This document shows, in pieces, positions 6,606 to 13,593 of a stretch of DNA of 13,593 nt. The DNA comes from an uncultured Eubacteriales bacterium (GTDB lineage: Bacteria > Bacillota > Clostridia > Oscillospirales > Acutalibacteraceae). The translations under genes were made by a program, and so were the position numbers. The DNA lies in assembly GCA_902491475.1 (NCBI GenBank), contig CABUHY010000030.1, forward strand, positions 1 to 13,593, in the 5' to 3' direction. The notes under the pieces are model-generated. The model was not told the DNA's origin. It did not search any database and worked only from the letters and a program-made list of their open reading frames with translations. The first letter of the stretch is position 1. Each line of letters begins with the position of its first letter.

Positions 6606-6962
6606 ATGGCTGGTTACAGACAGGACAGAGTGTCGGAGGACATAAAGCGTGAAATAATCGCCGTGATGAGAGAGCTCAAGGACCCCAGGGTCAAGGACAA
6701 AATGCTCACGGTTGTCAGGGTTGATGTAAGTCAGGACCTTTCGTTCGCAAAGGTGTATGTCAGCGCTCTTGACGGAATCGACTCGGCGAAAGAGGCTGTT
6801 AAAGGTCTTGTCAGCGCAACGGGCAGAATAAGGCACGAGGTCGGCTCAAGGCTCAGACTTCGCAAGACGCCCGAAATCAAATTTGTTGCCGACGACTCCG
6901 TTGAACACGGTATGGAAATTTTCAAAAAAATTGAAAGTCTTACGAGGGATAAAGATGAATAA
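6606..6962 (+). CDS. rbfA: 30S ribosome-binding factor RbfA
   Basis: RbfA is a single KH-type protein that binds the 30S subunit during maturation of the 16S rRNA 5' end and in cold adaptation. The 118-residue product has the usual length and signature regions: RVSEDIKREI near the start, LKDPRVKDKMLTVVRVDVSQDLSFAKVYVS in the centre, and LRLRKTPEIKFVADDSVEHG toward the end. The start is 5 bases after CGGAGG (6595-6600), 19 bases beyond infB. Its final ATGAATAA is shared with the start of nrnA. Confidence 0.98.
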   Translation: MAGYRQDRVSEDIKREIIAVMRELKDPRVKDKMLTVVRVDVSQDLSFAKVYVSALDGIDSAKEAVKGLVSATGRIRHEVGSRLRLRKTPEIKFVADDSVEHGMEIFKKIESLTRDKDE

Positions 6963-7914
6963 AATCGATGAAAAATCGGCAGCCCGTCTGCTGAGGGAAA
7001 ACGATAATATTCTTATACTCACGCACAGGAACCCCGACGGGGACACGATAGGCTGCGGCTTTGCCCTTTTGCACACGCTTAAAAAGCTCGGTAAAAAGGC
7101 AAAGGTCGTATGCACCGACCCGTTCCCCGAAAAATACGGCTATATAACCTACGGCAACACCGACGAGGTCGGGGAAAACCCGTATGTTGTAGCCGTTGAT
7201 GTTGCGGATATGGAGCTTATAGGTCCGGAGCTGCGCAAAAAATATGAAAACGAAGTGGATTTGTGCATCGACCACCACATCTCGAACAAAAAATTCGCAC
7301 GCAACCTGTGCCTGCGTGAATGTGCGGCGGCGTGTGAGATAATCTACGATGTTATAAAGGCTATGGGCGTTGAAATCGACAAAACGGTTGCCGACTGCCT
7401 TTATACGGGCATTTCGACGGACACGGGCTGTTTCCTCTTTTCAAATGTTACCGAGAGAACGCATATCATTGCGGCTGATTTAATCGGTCTCGGCGCAAAC
7501 TTCGTTGACATCAACAGAATTATGTTTGAAACAAAGTCGCTCGGCTATTTCAAGCTTGAAGCGGCGGCGCTCAACACGGTTGAAATGTACTTCGGCGGAA
7601 AATGCGCCTTTATGACGGTTACGCAGGAGATGCAAAGGCAGGCAGGCACAAAGGACGGCGACTGCGACGGACTTGCGGGACTTCCGAGGAAAATCGAGGG
7701 CGTTCTTGTTGCGGCAACCTTCCGTGAGACAAAAGAGGGAAAATTCAAAATTTCAATGCGCTCGCACGCACCGATTGACGCGTCAAAAATCTGTATGCAA
7801 TTCGGCGGCGGCGGACACGCAAGGGCGGCAGGCTGTACCTTTGAGCCCGAAACGCTCGGCGAAAGCAAGAAAAAACTGTTATCTATAATAGAAACGGAAC
7901 TTAAAAACATATGA
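6955..7914 (+). CDS. nrnA: DHH-family nanoRNase / pAp phosphatase NrnA
   Basis: NrnA-type enzymes degrade very short RNAs to mononucleotides and convert 3'-phosphoadenosine 5'-phosphate to AMP, using two metal ions in the cytoplasm. The 319-residue protein has the DHH domain motifs HRNPDGDTIG (24-33), DVAD near residue 82, DHH (106-108) and STDTG, and the DHHA1 domain ends with GGGGHARAAGC (284-294). It is much shorter than full RecJ, which fits NrnA. The ATG at 6955 lies 6 bases after GAGGG (6944-6948) and overlaps rbfA by 8 bases; an earlier in-frame ATG would extend into rbfA without a ribosome site. It overlaps truB by 4 bases (ATGA). Confidence 0.95.
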   Translation: MNKIDEKSAARLLRENDNILILTHRNPDGDTIGCGFALLHTLKKLGKKAKVVCTDPFPEKYGYITYGNTDEVGENPYVVAVDVADMELIGPELRKKYENEVDLCIDHHISNKKFARNLCLRECAAACEIIYDVIKAMGVEIDKTVADCLYTGISTDTGCFLFSNVTERTHIIAADLIGLGANFVDINRIMFETKSLGYFKLEAAALNTVEMYFGGKCAFMTVTQEMQRQAGTKDGDCDGLAGLPRKIEGVLVAATFRETKEGKFKISMRSHAPIDASKICMQFGGGGHARAAGCTFEPETLGESKKKLLSIIETELKNI

Positions 7915-8801
7915 CGGGTATCATTTTGCTTGACAAACCGAATAATATGACCTCCTTTTCAGCCGTGAACAGGGTAAGACGCCTGCTCTCGGTAAAAAAG
8001 GCGGGGCACACGGGAACGCTCGACCCTATGGCTACGGGCGTTCTTCCCATTGCGCTGTCAAACTGCACAAGGTTTATCGACTTTCTCCCCGTTCACGACA
8101 AGGCGTATGTTGCCGAAGCTCGGCTCGGGGTTACGACCGACACGCTCGACTCGACGGGAACCGTGCTTTCCGAAAGCGAGGTTAATGTTACAAGGGAAGC
8201 GCTTGAAAGCGTTATTAAAAATTATATCGGTACAATAAAGCAGATACCCCCTATGTATTCCGCCATAAGCAAGGACGGCAAGAGGCTCTATGAGCTGGCA
8301 CGGCAGGGCATTGAAATCGAGAGAGAGGCAAGAGAAATTACAATTTACTCTCTTTCGCTCATATCTTTTGAAAAAGACCGCTTTACATTATCGATCGAAT
8401 GTTCCGCAGGCACATACATAAGAAGCCTCATAGACGACATAGGCAGAGACCTCGGTTGCGGAGCCGTGATGACCGCACTTCGCAGGACTGCGGCAAACGG
8501 TTTTTCGATTGAGGACTGCGTTACGCTCGAAGAGCTTGAAAAAGCGGTTAGCGAGAACAGACAAGACGAATATATCACGCCTGTTGAAAAGAGCTTCGAC
8601 ATCTACCCCGACATTACCGTCACAGAGGGTCAGGCAAAGCGTTTTTCAAACGGCGGCGAGCTGTCGCGCGACAGGTTAAGGGAAAATCCCGCCGACGGAA
8701 TTTACAGGGTATATTCCCCCGAGGGCTTCTTCCTCGGCCTCGGCGAAACAGAACCGAAAAGCGAATTTCTTAAAGTAAAGAGGGTGTTTGTCCGTGAATG
8801 A
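7911..8801 (+). CDS. truB: tRNA pseudouridine(55) synthase TruB
   Basis: TruB isomerises uridine 55 in the T-loop of tRNAs and also acts as a tRNA chaperone. The 296-residue protein starts with the family pattern GIILLDKPNNMTS and has the catalytic motif AGHTGTLDPMATGVLP, with Asp38 as nucleophile. Further marks are PPMYSA and GTYIRSLIDDIG. The C-terminal 70 residues form the PUA-like domain. The start codon overlaps the nrnA stop by 4 bases, and only a weak ribosome site precedes it, so translation probably depends on termination-reinitiation. It overlaps ribF by 8 bases. Confidence 0.98.
   Translation: MTGIILLDKPNNMTSFSAVNRVRRLLSVKKAGHTGTLDPMATGVLPIALSNCTRFIDFLPVHDKAYVAEARLGVTTDTLDSTGTVLSESEVNVTREALESVIKNYIGTIKQIPPMYSAISKDGKRLYELARQGIEIEREAREITIYSLSLISFEKDRFTLSIECSAGTYIRSLIDDIGRDLGCGAVMTALRRTAANGFSIEDCVTLEELEKAVSENRQDEYITPVEKSFDIYPDITVTEGQAKRFSNGGELSRDRLRENPADGIYRVYSPEGFFLGLGETEPKSEFLKVKRVFVRE
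8780..8784 (+). promoter_or_regulatory. Ribosome binding site deciding the ribF start
   Basis: GAGGG lies 9 bases before GTG at 8794 but only 3 bases before the alternative TTG at 8788. The GTG is therefore the likelier start. Confidence 0.75.
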
Positions 8802-9675
8802 GAAATCCTTGGCATTGGGCACATTTGACGGGCTTCACACGGGGCATTTACAGGTCATAAAACAGGCAAAGGACAGCCGCTACGAGCCCTGTGTTCTGCT
8901 TTTCGATGTCCACCCCCTCTCGGTAATTACGGGCAAAGCCCCCTGCTCGCTCATAAGCGACGAAATGCGAAAGGAAATAATCGAAAGCATCGGTGTTAAG
9001 GTTATAGACATAAGCTTTGCGGAAATTGCCGATATGCCGTACGACGAATTTTTCAAAAAATATCTTGTGGAAAAATATCACGCAAAGGCTCTTTCCTGCG
9101 GAGAAAACTACACCTTCGGCGCAGGCGGCAAGGGCGATGTCGAAAAATTAAAGGCGCTTTGCGGAGAATACGGCGTAGAACTGCACATTGCCCCCACGCA
9201 GACCTACAAGGGCGAAACCGTGAGCTCGACAAAAATCCGTTCCCTGCTCGAAAACGGCAGTATAGAGGACGCCAACGCAATGCTCGGCAGGGAGTTTTCC
9301 TACCGCTCGGCGGTCGTTGACGGAGACAGGCGGGGCAGAACGCTCGGCTTCCCGACGGCGAACCAATACTTCCCCGATAATTTTGTAAAGCTTAAATTCG
9401 GCGTTTACGCTTCAAAGACCGTGATTGACGGCGAAATTTTCCCGTCGGTCACAAATATAGGCATACGCCCGACCGTCTATACCGAGCGGTACAGGAGCGA
9501 GACCTACATAATCAATTTTCAGGGCAATATCTACGGCAAAAAGATTGAAGTGCGGCTCACTCGGTTTTTACGCCCCGAGAAAAAATTTGCCACGCTGTCA
9601 GAGCTTTCCCGTGCCATTGAGCACGACAGCAAAAAATCTCAGGAAATATTTTCCGATAACTCTTGCATTATTTAA
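8794..9675 (+). CDS. ribF: Bifunctional riboflavin kinase / FAD synthetase RibF
   Basis: RibF phosphorylates riboflavin to FMN and adenylates FMN to FAD. Starting at GTG 8794, the 293-residue product has the nucleotidyltransferase motif GTFDGLHTGH (9-18), the adenylyltransferase loop SSTKIRSLL, and the riboflavin kinase domain with GFPTAN (185-190) and SETYIINF, where Glu236 is the expected catalytic base (the last motif is slightly different from the common ETHxxxF). A TTG at 8788 would add two residues but sits too close to the ribosome site. GTGAATGA overlaps the truB stop. It is the last gene of the operon; I see no clear terminator behind it, so some readthrough into the dehydrogenase gene is possible. 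Confidence 0.96.
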   Translation: MNEKSLALGTFDGLHTGHLQVIKQAKDSRYEPCVLLFDVHPLSVITGKAPCSLISDEMRKEIIESIGVKVIDISFAEIADMPYDEFFKKYLVEKYHAKALSCGENYTFGAGGKGDVEKLKALCGEYGVELHIAPTQTYKGETVSSTKIRSLLENGSIEDANAMLGREFSYRSAVVDGDRRGRTLGFPTANQYFPDNFVKLKFGVYASKTVIDGEIFPSVTNIGIRPTVYTERYRSETYIINFQGNIYGKKIEVRLTRFLRPEKKFATLSELSRAIEHDSKKSQEIFSDNSCII

Positions 9676-9691
9676 TTAAAAATTGTACAAT
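9663..9691 (+). promoter_or_regulatory. Promoter of the alcohol dehydrogenase gene
   Basis: TTGCAT (9663-9668), 17 bases, and TACAAT (9686-9691) form a good sigma-A promoter beginning in the last codons of ribF. The -10 box lies inside a perfect 10-base palindrome, ATTGTACAAT (9682-9691), which could be a regulator site or chance. I see no match to the Rex operator that often controls fermentative dehydrogenases. Confidence 0.65.
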
Positions 9692-9726
9692 AAGTCTATA
9701 TTATATATGAAAGGTGTAATTTAACT

Positions 9727-10929
9727 ATGTGGGCATTAAAAGTTGCATACTACCGTGCTTATCAGAAAGTAATGAAAGTTATGCTTTACTTCCTTGATTG
9801 GTCGGAACCCCAGCTTCTTACAGGACCCGGTTCAATCCGCAAATTGCCGGCTGTAATCAAAGAAAAAGGTATCGGTAAGGTTATGATTGTTACCGATAAA
9901 GGTCTTATGAGCCTCAATTTGCTCGACGGACTTTTTGAAGAGCTTAAAAACGCAGGCATCAGCTATGTTGTTTATGACGGCGTTCAGCCCAACCCCTCGA
10001 TTGAAAACATCGAAGAGGCAAGGGAAATGTTCGTTTCCAACGGCTGTGAAGCTATGATAGCTTTCGGCGGCGGTTCTCCCATGGACTGCGCTAAGGCTGC
10101 TTGCGCAAGAGTCGTAAGACCCAACAAGACCATTCCGCAGATGAGAGGCGTTATGAAAGTAATGCACAAGCTTCCGCCTTTCTTCGCTGTTCCCACCACT
10201 GCGGGTACAGGTTCGGAAACAACCGTTGCGGCTGTTGTTTCAAACACACAGACTCACGAAAAATACGCTATCAACGACCCGTGTCTCCGTCCTAAGTTTG
10301 CGGTTCTCGACCCCGAGCTTACGACAGGTCTTCCTCAGAAGATTACCTCGACAACAGGTCTTGACGCTCTCACCCATGCGGTTGAGGCATACATAGGCAA
10401 ATCAAACGTTCCCTCTACAAGAGATTATGCGGAAAGAGCTACAAAGCTTATCTTTGAAAACCTCGAAACCTGCTACAACGACGGCAAGAATGTCGAAGCA
10501 AGAGGTCAGATGCTCCTTGCATCCTTCTATGCGGGTATGGCTTTCACAAGAGCATATGTAGGCTATGTTCACGCTATCGCACATAACCTCGGCGGTATGT
10601 ACGGTATTCCGCACGGTCTTGCAAATGCGGTAATTCTTCCTCAGATGCTTGACGAATACGGCTCGGCAATTTATCCGCAGCTTGCAAAGCTTGCCGATAT
10701 TGTCGGTATTCAGGGTCAGACCGTAGAGGAAAAGGCTAAGGGCTTTATAGCCGAGATTAAGGCTATGAACGAGAGAATGTCTATCCCCACAGGCTTTGAG
10801 CAGATTAAGGACGAGGATATCCCGACTATCGTCGAGAGAGCAATGAAAGAAGCTCATCCGCTCTATCCCACTCCCGTTATCTTTGACGCTGACAGACTTA
10901 CACAGATTGTCAAGAAGCTCAAGGCATAA
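9727..10929 (+). CDS. Iron-containing (group III) alcohol dehydrogenase
   Basis: A 400-residue NAD(P)-dependent dehydrogenase of the iron-activated family (FucO/AdhB/butanol dehydrogenase fold), probably reducing an aldehyde to an alcohol in fermentation. The N-terminal nucleotide-binding domain has AFGGGSPMDCAKA, followed by TTAGTGSE. Metal ligands predicted by alignment to FucO are Asp213, His217 (in DALTHAVEAY), His282 and His296 (in HAIAHNLGGMYGIPHG), and all are present. A short N-terminal extension precedes the family core. AAAGG about 12 bases upstream supports the start. Codon use leans to T-ending codons (GCT, GGT, CTT) more than in nearby ribF, as expected of a strongly expressed enzyme. 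The substrate cannot be read from the sequence. Its own promoter separates it from the ribF operon, and a hairpin follows. Confidence 0.95.
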   Translation: MWALKVAYYRAYQKVMKVMLYFLDWSEPQLLTGPGSIRKLPAVIKEKGIGKVMIVTDKGLMSLNLLDGLFEELKNAGISYVVYDGVQPNPSIENIEEAREMFVSNGCEAMIAFGGGSPMDCAKAACARVVRPNKTIPQMRGVMKVMHKLPPFFAVPTTAGTGSETTVAAVVSNTQTHEKYAINDPCLRPKFAVLDPELTTGLPQKITSTTGLDALTHAVEAYIGKSNVPSTRDYAERATKLIFENLETCYNDGKNVEARGQMLLASFYAGMAFTRAYVGYVHAIAHNLGGMYGIPHGLANAVILPQMLDEYGSAIYPQLAKLADIVGIQGQTVEEKAKGFIAEIKAMNERMSIPTGFEQIKDEDIPTIVERAMKEAHPLYPTPVIFDADRLTQIVKKLKA

Positions 10930-10967
10930 TTACAGTCAGGAAGTTTTTCAATATAGACTTTGGCGTT

Positions 10968-11008
10968 TACCCGGGTGCTTTCGTTTAAGGTGCCCGGGTA
11001 TTTCCTTG
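10968..11008 (+). terminator. Terminator of the alcohol dehydrogenase gene
   Basis: TACCCGGGTGC (10968-10978) pairs with GTGCCCGGGTA (10990-11000) over 11 positions with two wobble pairs. The T-tract behind it (TTTCCTT) is modest, so termination may be shared with the next hairpin. Confidence 0.65.
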
Positions 11009-11031
11009 CCCGAATATTTCTGCATGAAAAA

Positions 11032-11065
11032 GCCGCCGAACGCTCAGCTGTGAGTGTTCGGCGGC
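11032..11065 (-). terminator. Bidirectional terminator between adh and parC
   Basis: A 14-bp stem with one wobble pair (11032-11045 with 11052-11065, loop AGCTGT) lies 17 bases beyond the parC stop. Read on the minus strand it ends in GGCTTTTTC, a typical intrinsic terminator. On the plus strand it is flanked by AAAAA and followed by TGTTTTATT, so it should also stop transcripts from the dehydrogenase side. Confidence 0.9.
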
Positions 11066-11081
11066 ACTGTTTTATTGAATT

Positions 11082-13322
11082 TTATATAAGGCTTAACTGC
11101 TCGCCTGCGTCCTCGTTGGAGAGGGTCGAACCTGCGGCGGGGAGAGTCCTTGTCCTGTATCTCGCAGGCTTTACAAACATATCCTCTGTAAAGTCGGCAA
11201 CGCTTTCAAGGCGGTGGTTTTTCCTCTGCGTCATAACGCCCACGCCCTGCGTGTCCTTTGTGGTCTTGGGCGATACCGCACCCGTGTTGAGCAGCAATAT
11301 CCTGCCCGAGGTGGATTTCATTACGATTTCGCAGTCCTCTTTAATCTGCTTTACCGCAACTATCGGGAACTTATCGCAATAAGCCTTGATAAGCTTCTTC
11401 CTGTTCGTTTTTGTCTCATATGCGCTCAAATCGACCTTTGCGACCTTGCCGTTTTCAAAGAAGAAGAGCATATAGCCTTTATAATCGGTCGTTACCGCCA
11501 TATAAATCGCCGACTCGTCCTTGTCCATCTGCAAAGCGGAAGCCACGAAGTCGCCGAGCACGCTCGCCTTGGTGTCAGAGAAATCAGCCGCCTTTGCCTT
11601 ATAGACCTGACATCTGTCGGTAAAGAAGAGCAAATCGGTGTTGTTTGAAGCCTCGACGGTCTGAACGATTTCGTCGCCCTCTTTGAGCTTCTGCTCACCG
11701 CTCATACGAAGCGACTGCGGAGTAATCTTTTTGAAATATCCCTCTTTCGTAAAGAAAAGGGTAACGGGATAATCGGGGATTTCCTCAATTTCCTCGTCGT
11801 CCTCCTCGGCATCGGCAAAGATAATCTCGGTTCTCCTCGGCTTGTCGTACTTTTGGACAACCTCTTTAAGCTCGGAGATGATAATCTTCTTGACCCTCGA
11901 TTTGGAGGAGAGAATATCCTCCATATCCTCAATGTCTTTCCTCAACTGCTCAATGTCCGCCGTGCGCTTTAAGATATATTCACGGTTAAGGTGGCGCAGC
12001 TTGATTTCCGCAACATATTCCGCCTGGATTTTGTCAATTCCGAAGCCTATCATCAAGTTCGGAACAACCTCCTGCTCCTCGTCCGTAGAGCGGATAATCT
12101 TAATCGCCTTGTCAATATCGAGAAGAATTTTCTGCAAGCCTTCAAGCAAATGCAGTCTGTCCTTCGCCTTTGAGAGGTCAAAATAAACTCTTCTGTTCAC
12201 GCACTGCGTTCTGAACGCAATCCATTCAAGCAAGAGATCACGAACGCCCAAAACCTGCGGCGTGCCTGCGATAAGCACATTGAAGTTGCAGCCGAACGAA
12301 TCCTCCAACGGGGTTGATTTGAACAGCTTTTTCATAAGCTTGTCGGGGTCCGTGCCTCGCTTTAAGTCGATTGTGATTTTAAGACCCTTTTTATCCGTTT
12401 CGTCACGGATGTCGGAAATTTCCTTGACCTTACCTGCCTTTGCAAGGTCGATTATCTTGTCAATAATCGCCTCGCTCGTCGTGGTGGCGGGAATTTCGTG
12501 TATATCGATACAGTTCGAGGACTTGTCGTAATTATACTTTGCGCGCAGCTTGAAGCTTCCCCTGCCCGTGCGGTAAATCTCACGCATAAGCGCTTCGTCG
12601 TATATAATCTGACCGCCGCCGATAAAATCGGGCGCTTTGAGCGTTTCCATAATATCCGCGTCGGGGTCCTTGATAAGCTCTATCGTGGTGTTGCAAATCT
12701 CGCCGAGATTAAACGAACAGATATTTGACGCCATACCGACGGCAATACCCATATTGGCGTTTACAAGCACCGACGGGAATGTTACGGGGAACAGCGTCGG
12801 CTCCTGCATCGAGTTGTCATAGTTCGGGACAAAATCGACGGTGTCCTTGTCAATATCCCTGAAAAGCTCTGCGGCAATGGGGGCAAGCTTTGCCTCGGTA
12901 TATCTCGAAGCCGCATACTGCATATTCTTTGAATAGGATTTACCGAAGTTACCCTTTGACTCGACATACGGGTGCAACAGGCTTTCGTTGCCTCGTGCAA
13001 GCCTTATCATAGTCTCGTAAATAGCCGCGTCGCCGTGAGGGTTCAGCTGCATGGTGCGTCCGACTATGTTGGCACTCTTGACCGTCGGGCCGTTCAGAAG
13101 TCCCATTTTATACATTGTATAGAGCAACTTCCTGTGCGAGGGCTTGAAGCCGTCGATTTCGGGTATCGCTCTCGACATTATGACGCTCATGGCATAAGGC
13201 ATATAGTTTACCTCGAGAGTGTCGATAATGTTCTGATGTACCACTTCTCCCGCACCCGAGATATGAGCGTTCGGGTTCAATTCCTCTTCGTGGGAAATTT
13301 CGGTTTTCTTTTTCTTAGCCAT
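11082..13322 (-). CDS. parC: DNA topoisomerase IV subunit A (ParC-type)
   Basis: The breakage-reunion subunit of a type IIA topoisomerase, expected to pair with a ParE/GyrB-type ATPase and decatenate or relax DNA. The 746-residue protein has the winged-helix core with PSHRKLLYTMYKMG (61-74), the quinolone-pocket region NPHGDAAIYET (94-104) and the catalytic tyrosine Tyr141 in AASRYTEAKL. Coiled-coil tower and helical segments extend to about residue 500. After an acidic hinge (about 503-516, DAEEDDEEIEE) comes a beta-pinwheel domain. I find no GyrA-box (QRRGGKG-like), which argues for topoisomerase IV rather than gyrase. The position equal to E. coli GyrA Ser83 is Ala99, and Asp87 is Glu103. 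The start at 13322 has AGGAGA upstream. No partner ParE gene is visible in the 271 bases before it. Confidence 0.9.
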   Translation of the reverse strand: MAKKKKTEISHEEELNPNAHISGAGEVVHQNIIDTLEVNYMPYAMSVIMSRAIPEIDGFKPSHRKLLYTMYKMGLLNGPTVKSANIVGRTMQLNPHGDAAIYETMIRLARGNESLLHPYVESKGNFGKSYSKNMQYAASRYTEAKLAPIAAELFRDIDKDTVDFVPNYDNSMQEPTLFPVTFPSVLVNANMGIAVGMASNICSFNLGEICNTTIELIKDPDADIMETLKAPDFIGGGQIIYDEALMREIYRTGRGSFKLRAKYNYDKSSNCIDIHEIPATTTSEAIIDKIIDLAKAGKVKEISDIRDETDKKGLKITIDLKRGTDPDKLMKKLFKSTPLEDSFGCNFNVLIAGTPQVLGVRDLLLEWIAFRTQCVNRRVYFDLSKAKDRLHLLEGLQKILLDIDKAIKIIRSTDEEQEVVPNLMIGFGIDKIQAEYVAEIKLRHLNREYILKRTADIEQLRKDIEDMEDILSSKSRVKKIIISELKEVVQKYDKPRRTEIIFADAEEDDEEIEEIPDYPVTLFFTKEGYFKKITPQSLRMSGEQKLKEGDEIVQTVEASNNTDLLFFTDRCQVYKAKAADFSDTKASVLGDFVASALQMDKDESAIYMAVTTDYKGYMLFFFENGKVAKVDLSAYETKTNRKKLIKAYCDKFPIVAVKQIKEDCEIVMKSTSGRILLLNTGAVSPKTTKDTQGVGVMTQRKNHRLESVADFTEDMFVKPARYRTRTLPAAGSTLSNEDAGEQLSLI

Positions 13323-13379
13323 TTGGTTCTCCTCATGTTACTGATTTCGTTTGCCGCCTAAAATATACAGCTGTTTTTT

Positions 13380-13560
13380 CAGCCTCCCTTGTAAAGGGAG
13401 GTGGGTTGCCGTGAGGCAACTCGGAGGGATTTTAAGGTTGATTTTATATAATTTTGTAAAACTCCCTCAGTCAAATGCTTCGCATTCGGGGTATTTGTCA
13501 AAAAGTTGACAAAAACATTGAGGGAAATCATAAAGAAACTTCAAAAATGATTGGGGATAA
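13380..13560 (+). repeat. Interspersed repeat element, copy B
   Basis: The second copy of the element at 168-300, in the same orientation. It begins CAGCCTCCCTT with the hairpin 13383-13390/13394-13401, then a second hairpin GTTGCC (13405-13410)/GGCAAC (13415-13420) whose sequence differs from copy A, then the shared GGAGGGATT, TAAGGTTG, ATTTTGTAAAA and TCCCTCAGTCA. Its 3' part holds a perfect palindromic hairpin TTTGTCAA-AAAG-TTGACAAA (13494-13513) enclosed by TCCCTCA (13463-13469) and TGAGGGA (13519-13525). It lies 58 bases upstream of the parC start and may be transcribed in that leader. The right boundary is uncertain. Confidence 0.72.
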
Positions 13561-13593
13561 ATAACCCAAAGAAGAATGTAATCTGATAGGGTT

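Noticed and set aside
11082..13322. Assignment as gyrase subunit A
   Set aside because: No GyrA-box was seen in the C-terminal domain, and the pocket motif NPHGDAAIYET is unlike the usual clostridial GyrA YPHGDSSVYD. A gyrA elsewhere in the genome is expected.
13345..13360. Promoter for parC using TATATT near 13363-13368 on the minus strand
   Set aside because: No acceptable -35 box lies at 16-18 bases from it; the nearest candidate, TTTACA inside the repeat, is 22 bases away.
1..13593. tRNA, rRNA or other standard RNA genes, phage or transposase genes
   Set aside because: I found no cloverleaf, rRNA segment, transposase or integrase motif. The only mobile-like signal is the noncoding repeat element at both ends.

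Overview
The window looks like a chromosomal segment of a Gram-positive, low-to-mid G+C anaerobe of the class Clostridia, most likely Oscillospiraceae/Ruminococcaceae. This rests on the Firmicutes gene order rimP-nusA-ylxR-ylxQ-infB-rbfA-nrnA-truB-ribF, a NusA without the C-terminal acidic repeats of Proteobacteria, a bifunctional RibF, strong GGAGG-type ribosome binding sites, and hairpin-rich interspersed repeats of a kind I associate with that group. The family-level placement is inference.

Layout. Positions 1-612 hold no gene that I can support; they are a mosaic of hairpins and short repeats, including one copy (about 168-300) of a CAGCCTCCCTT...AAGGGAGG element. On the minus strand, 654-1577 encodes an exported protein with a signal peptide and an IPATG-type wall-anchor tail, followed by its own terminator. 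Its promoter is a perfect TTGACA-17-TATAAT. A second promoter lies back to back with it and faces a 59-codon gene (1765-1944) of unknown function.

From 1977 to 9675 runs one tightly packed plus-strand operon of nine genes for transcription antitermination, translation initiation, 30S maturation, tRNA modification, small RNA turnover and flavin cofactor synthesis. It has its own promoter and a leader hairpin that could attenuate transcription. Four of its eight gene junctions are the same 8-base overlap, RTGAATRA, and one more is a 4-base ATGA overlap, so translational coupling is likely throughout.

After a fresh promoter comes an iron-dependent alcohol dehydrogenase (9727-10929). It converges on a minus-strand gene for a ParC-type topoisomerase A subunit (11082-13322), and two hairpin terminators separate them. 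The window closes with a second copy of the same repeat element (from 13380) in the same orientation as the first, 58 bases upstream of the parC start.

Most of the window is core housekeeping and I do not see a defence, mobile or biosynthetic system. The parts least explained by known families are the divergent promoter pair with its flanking small and exported proteins, the repeat family at both ends, and the recurrent overlap architecture of the operon.
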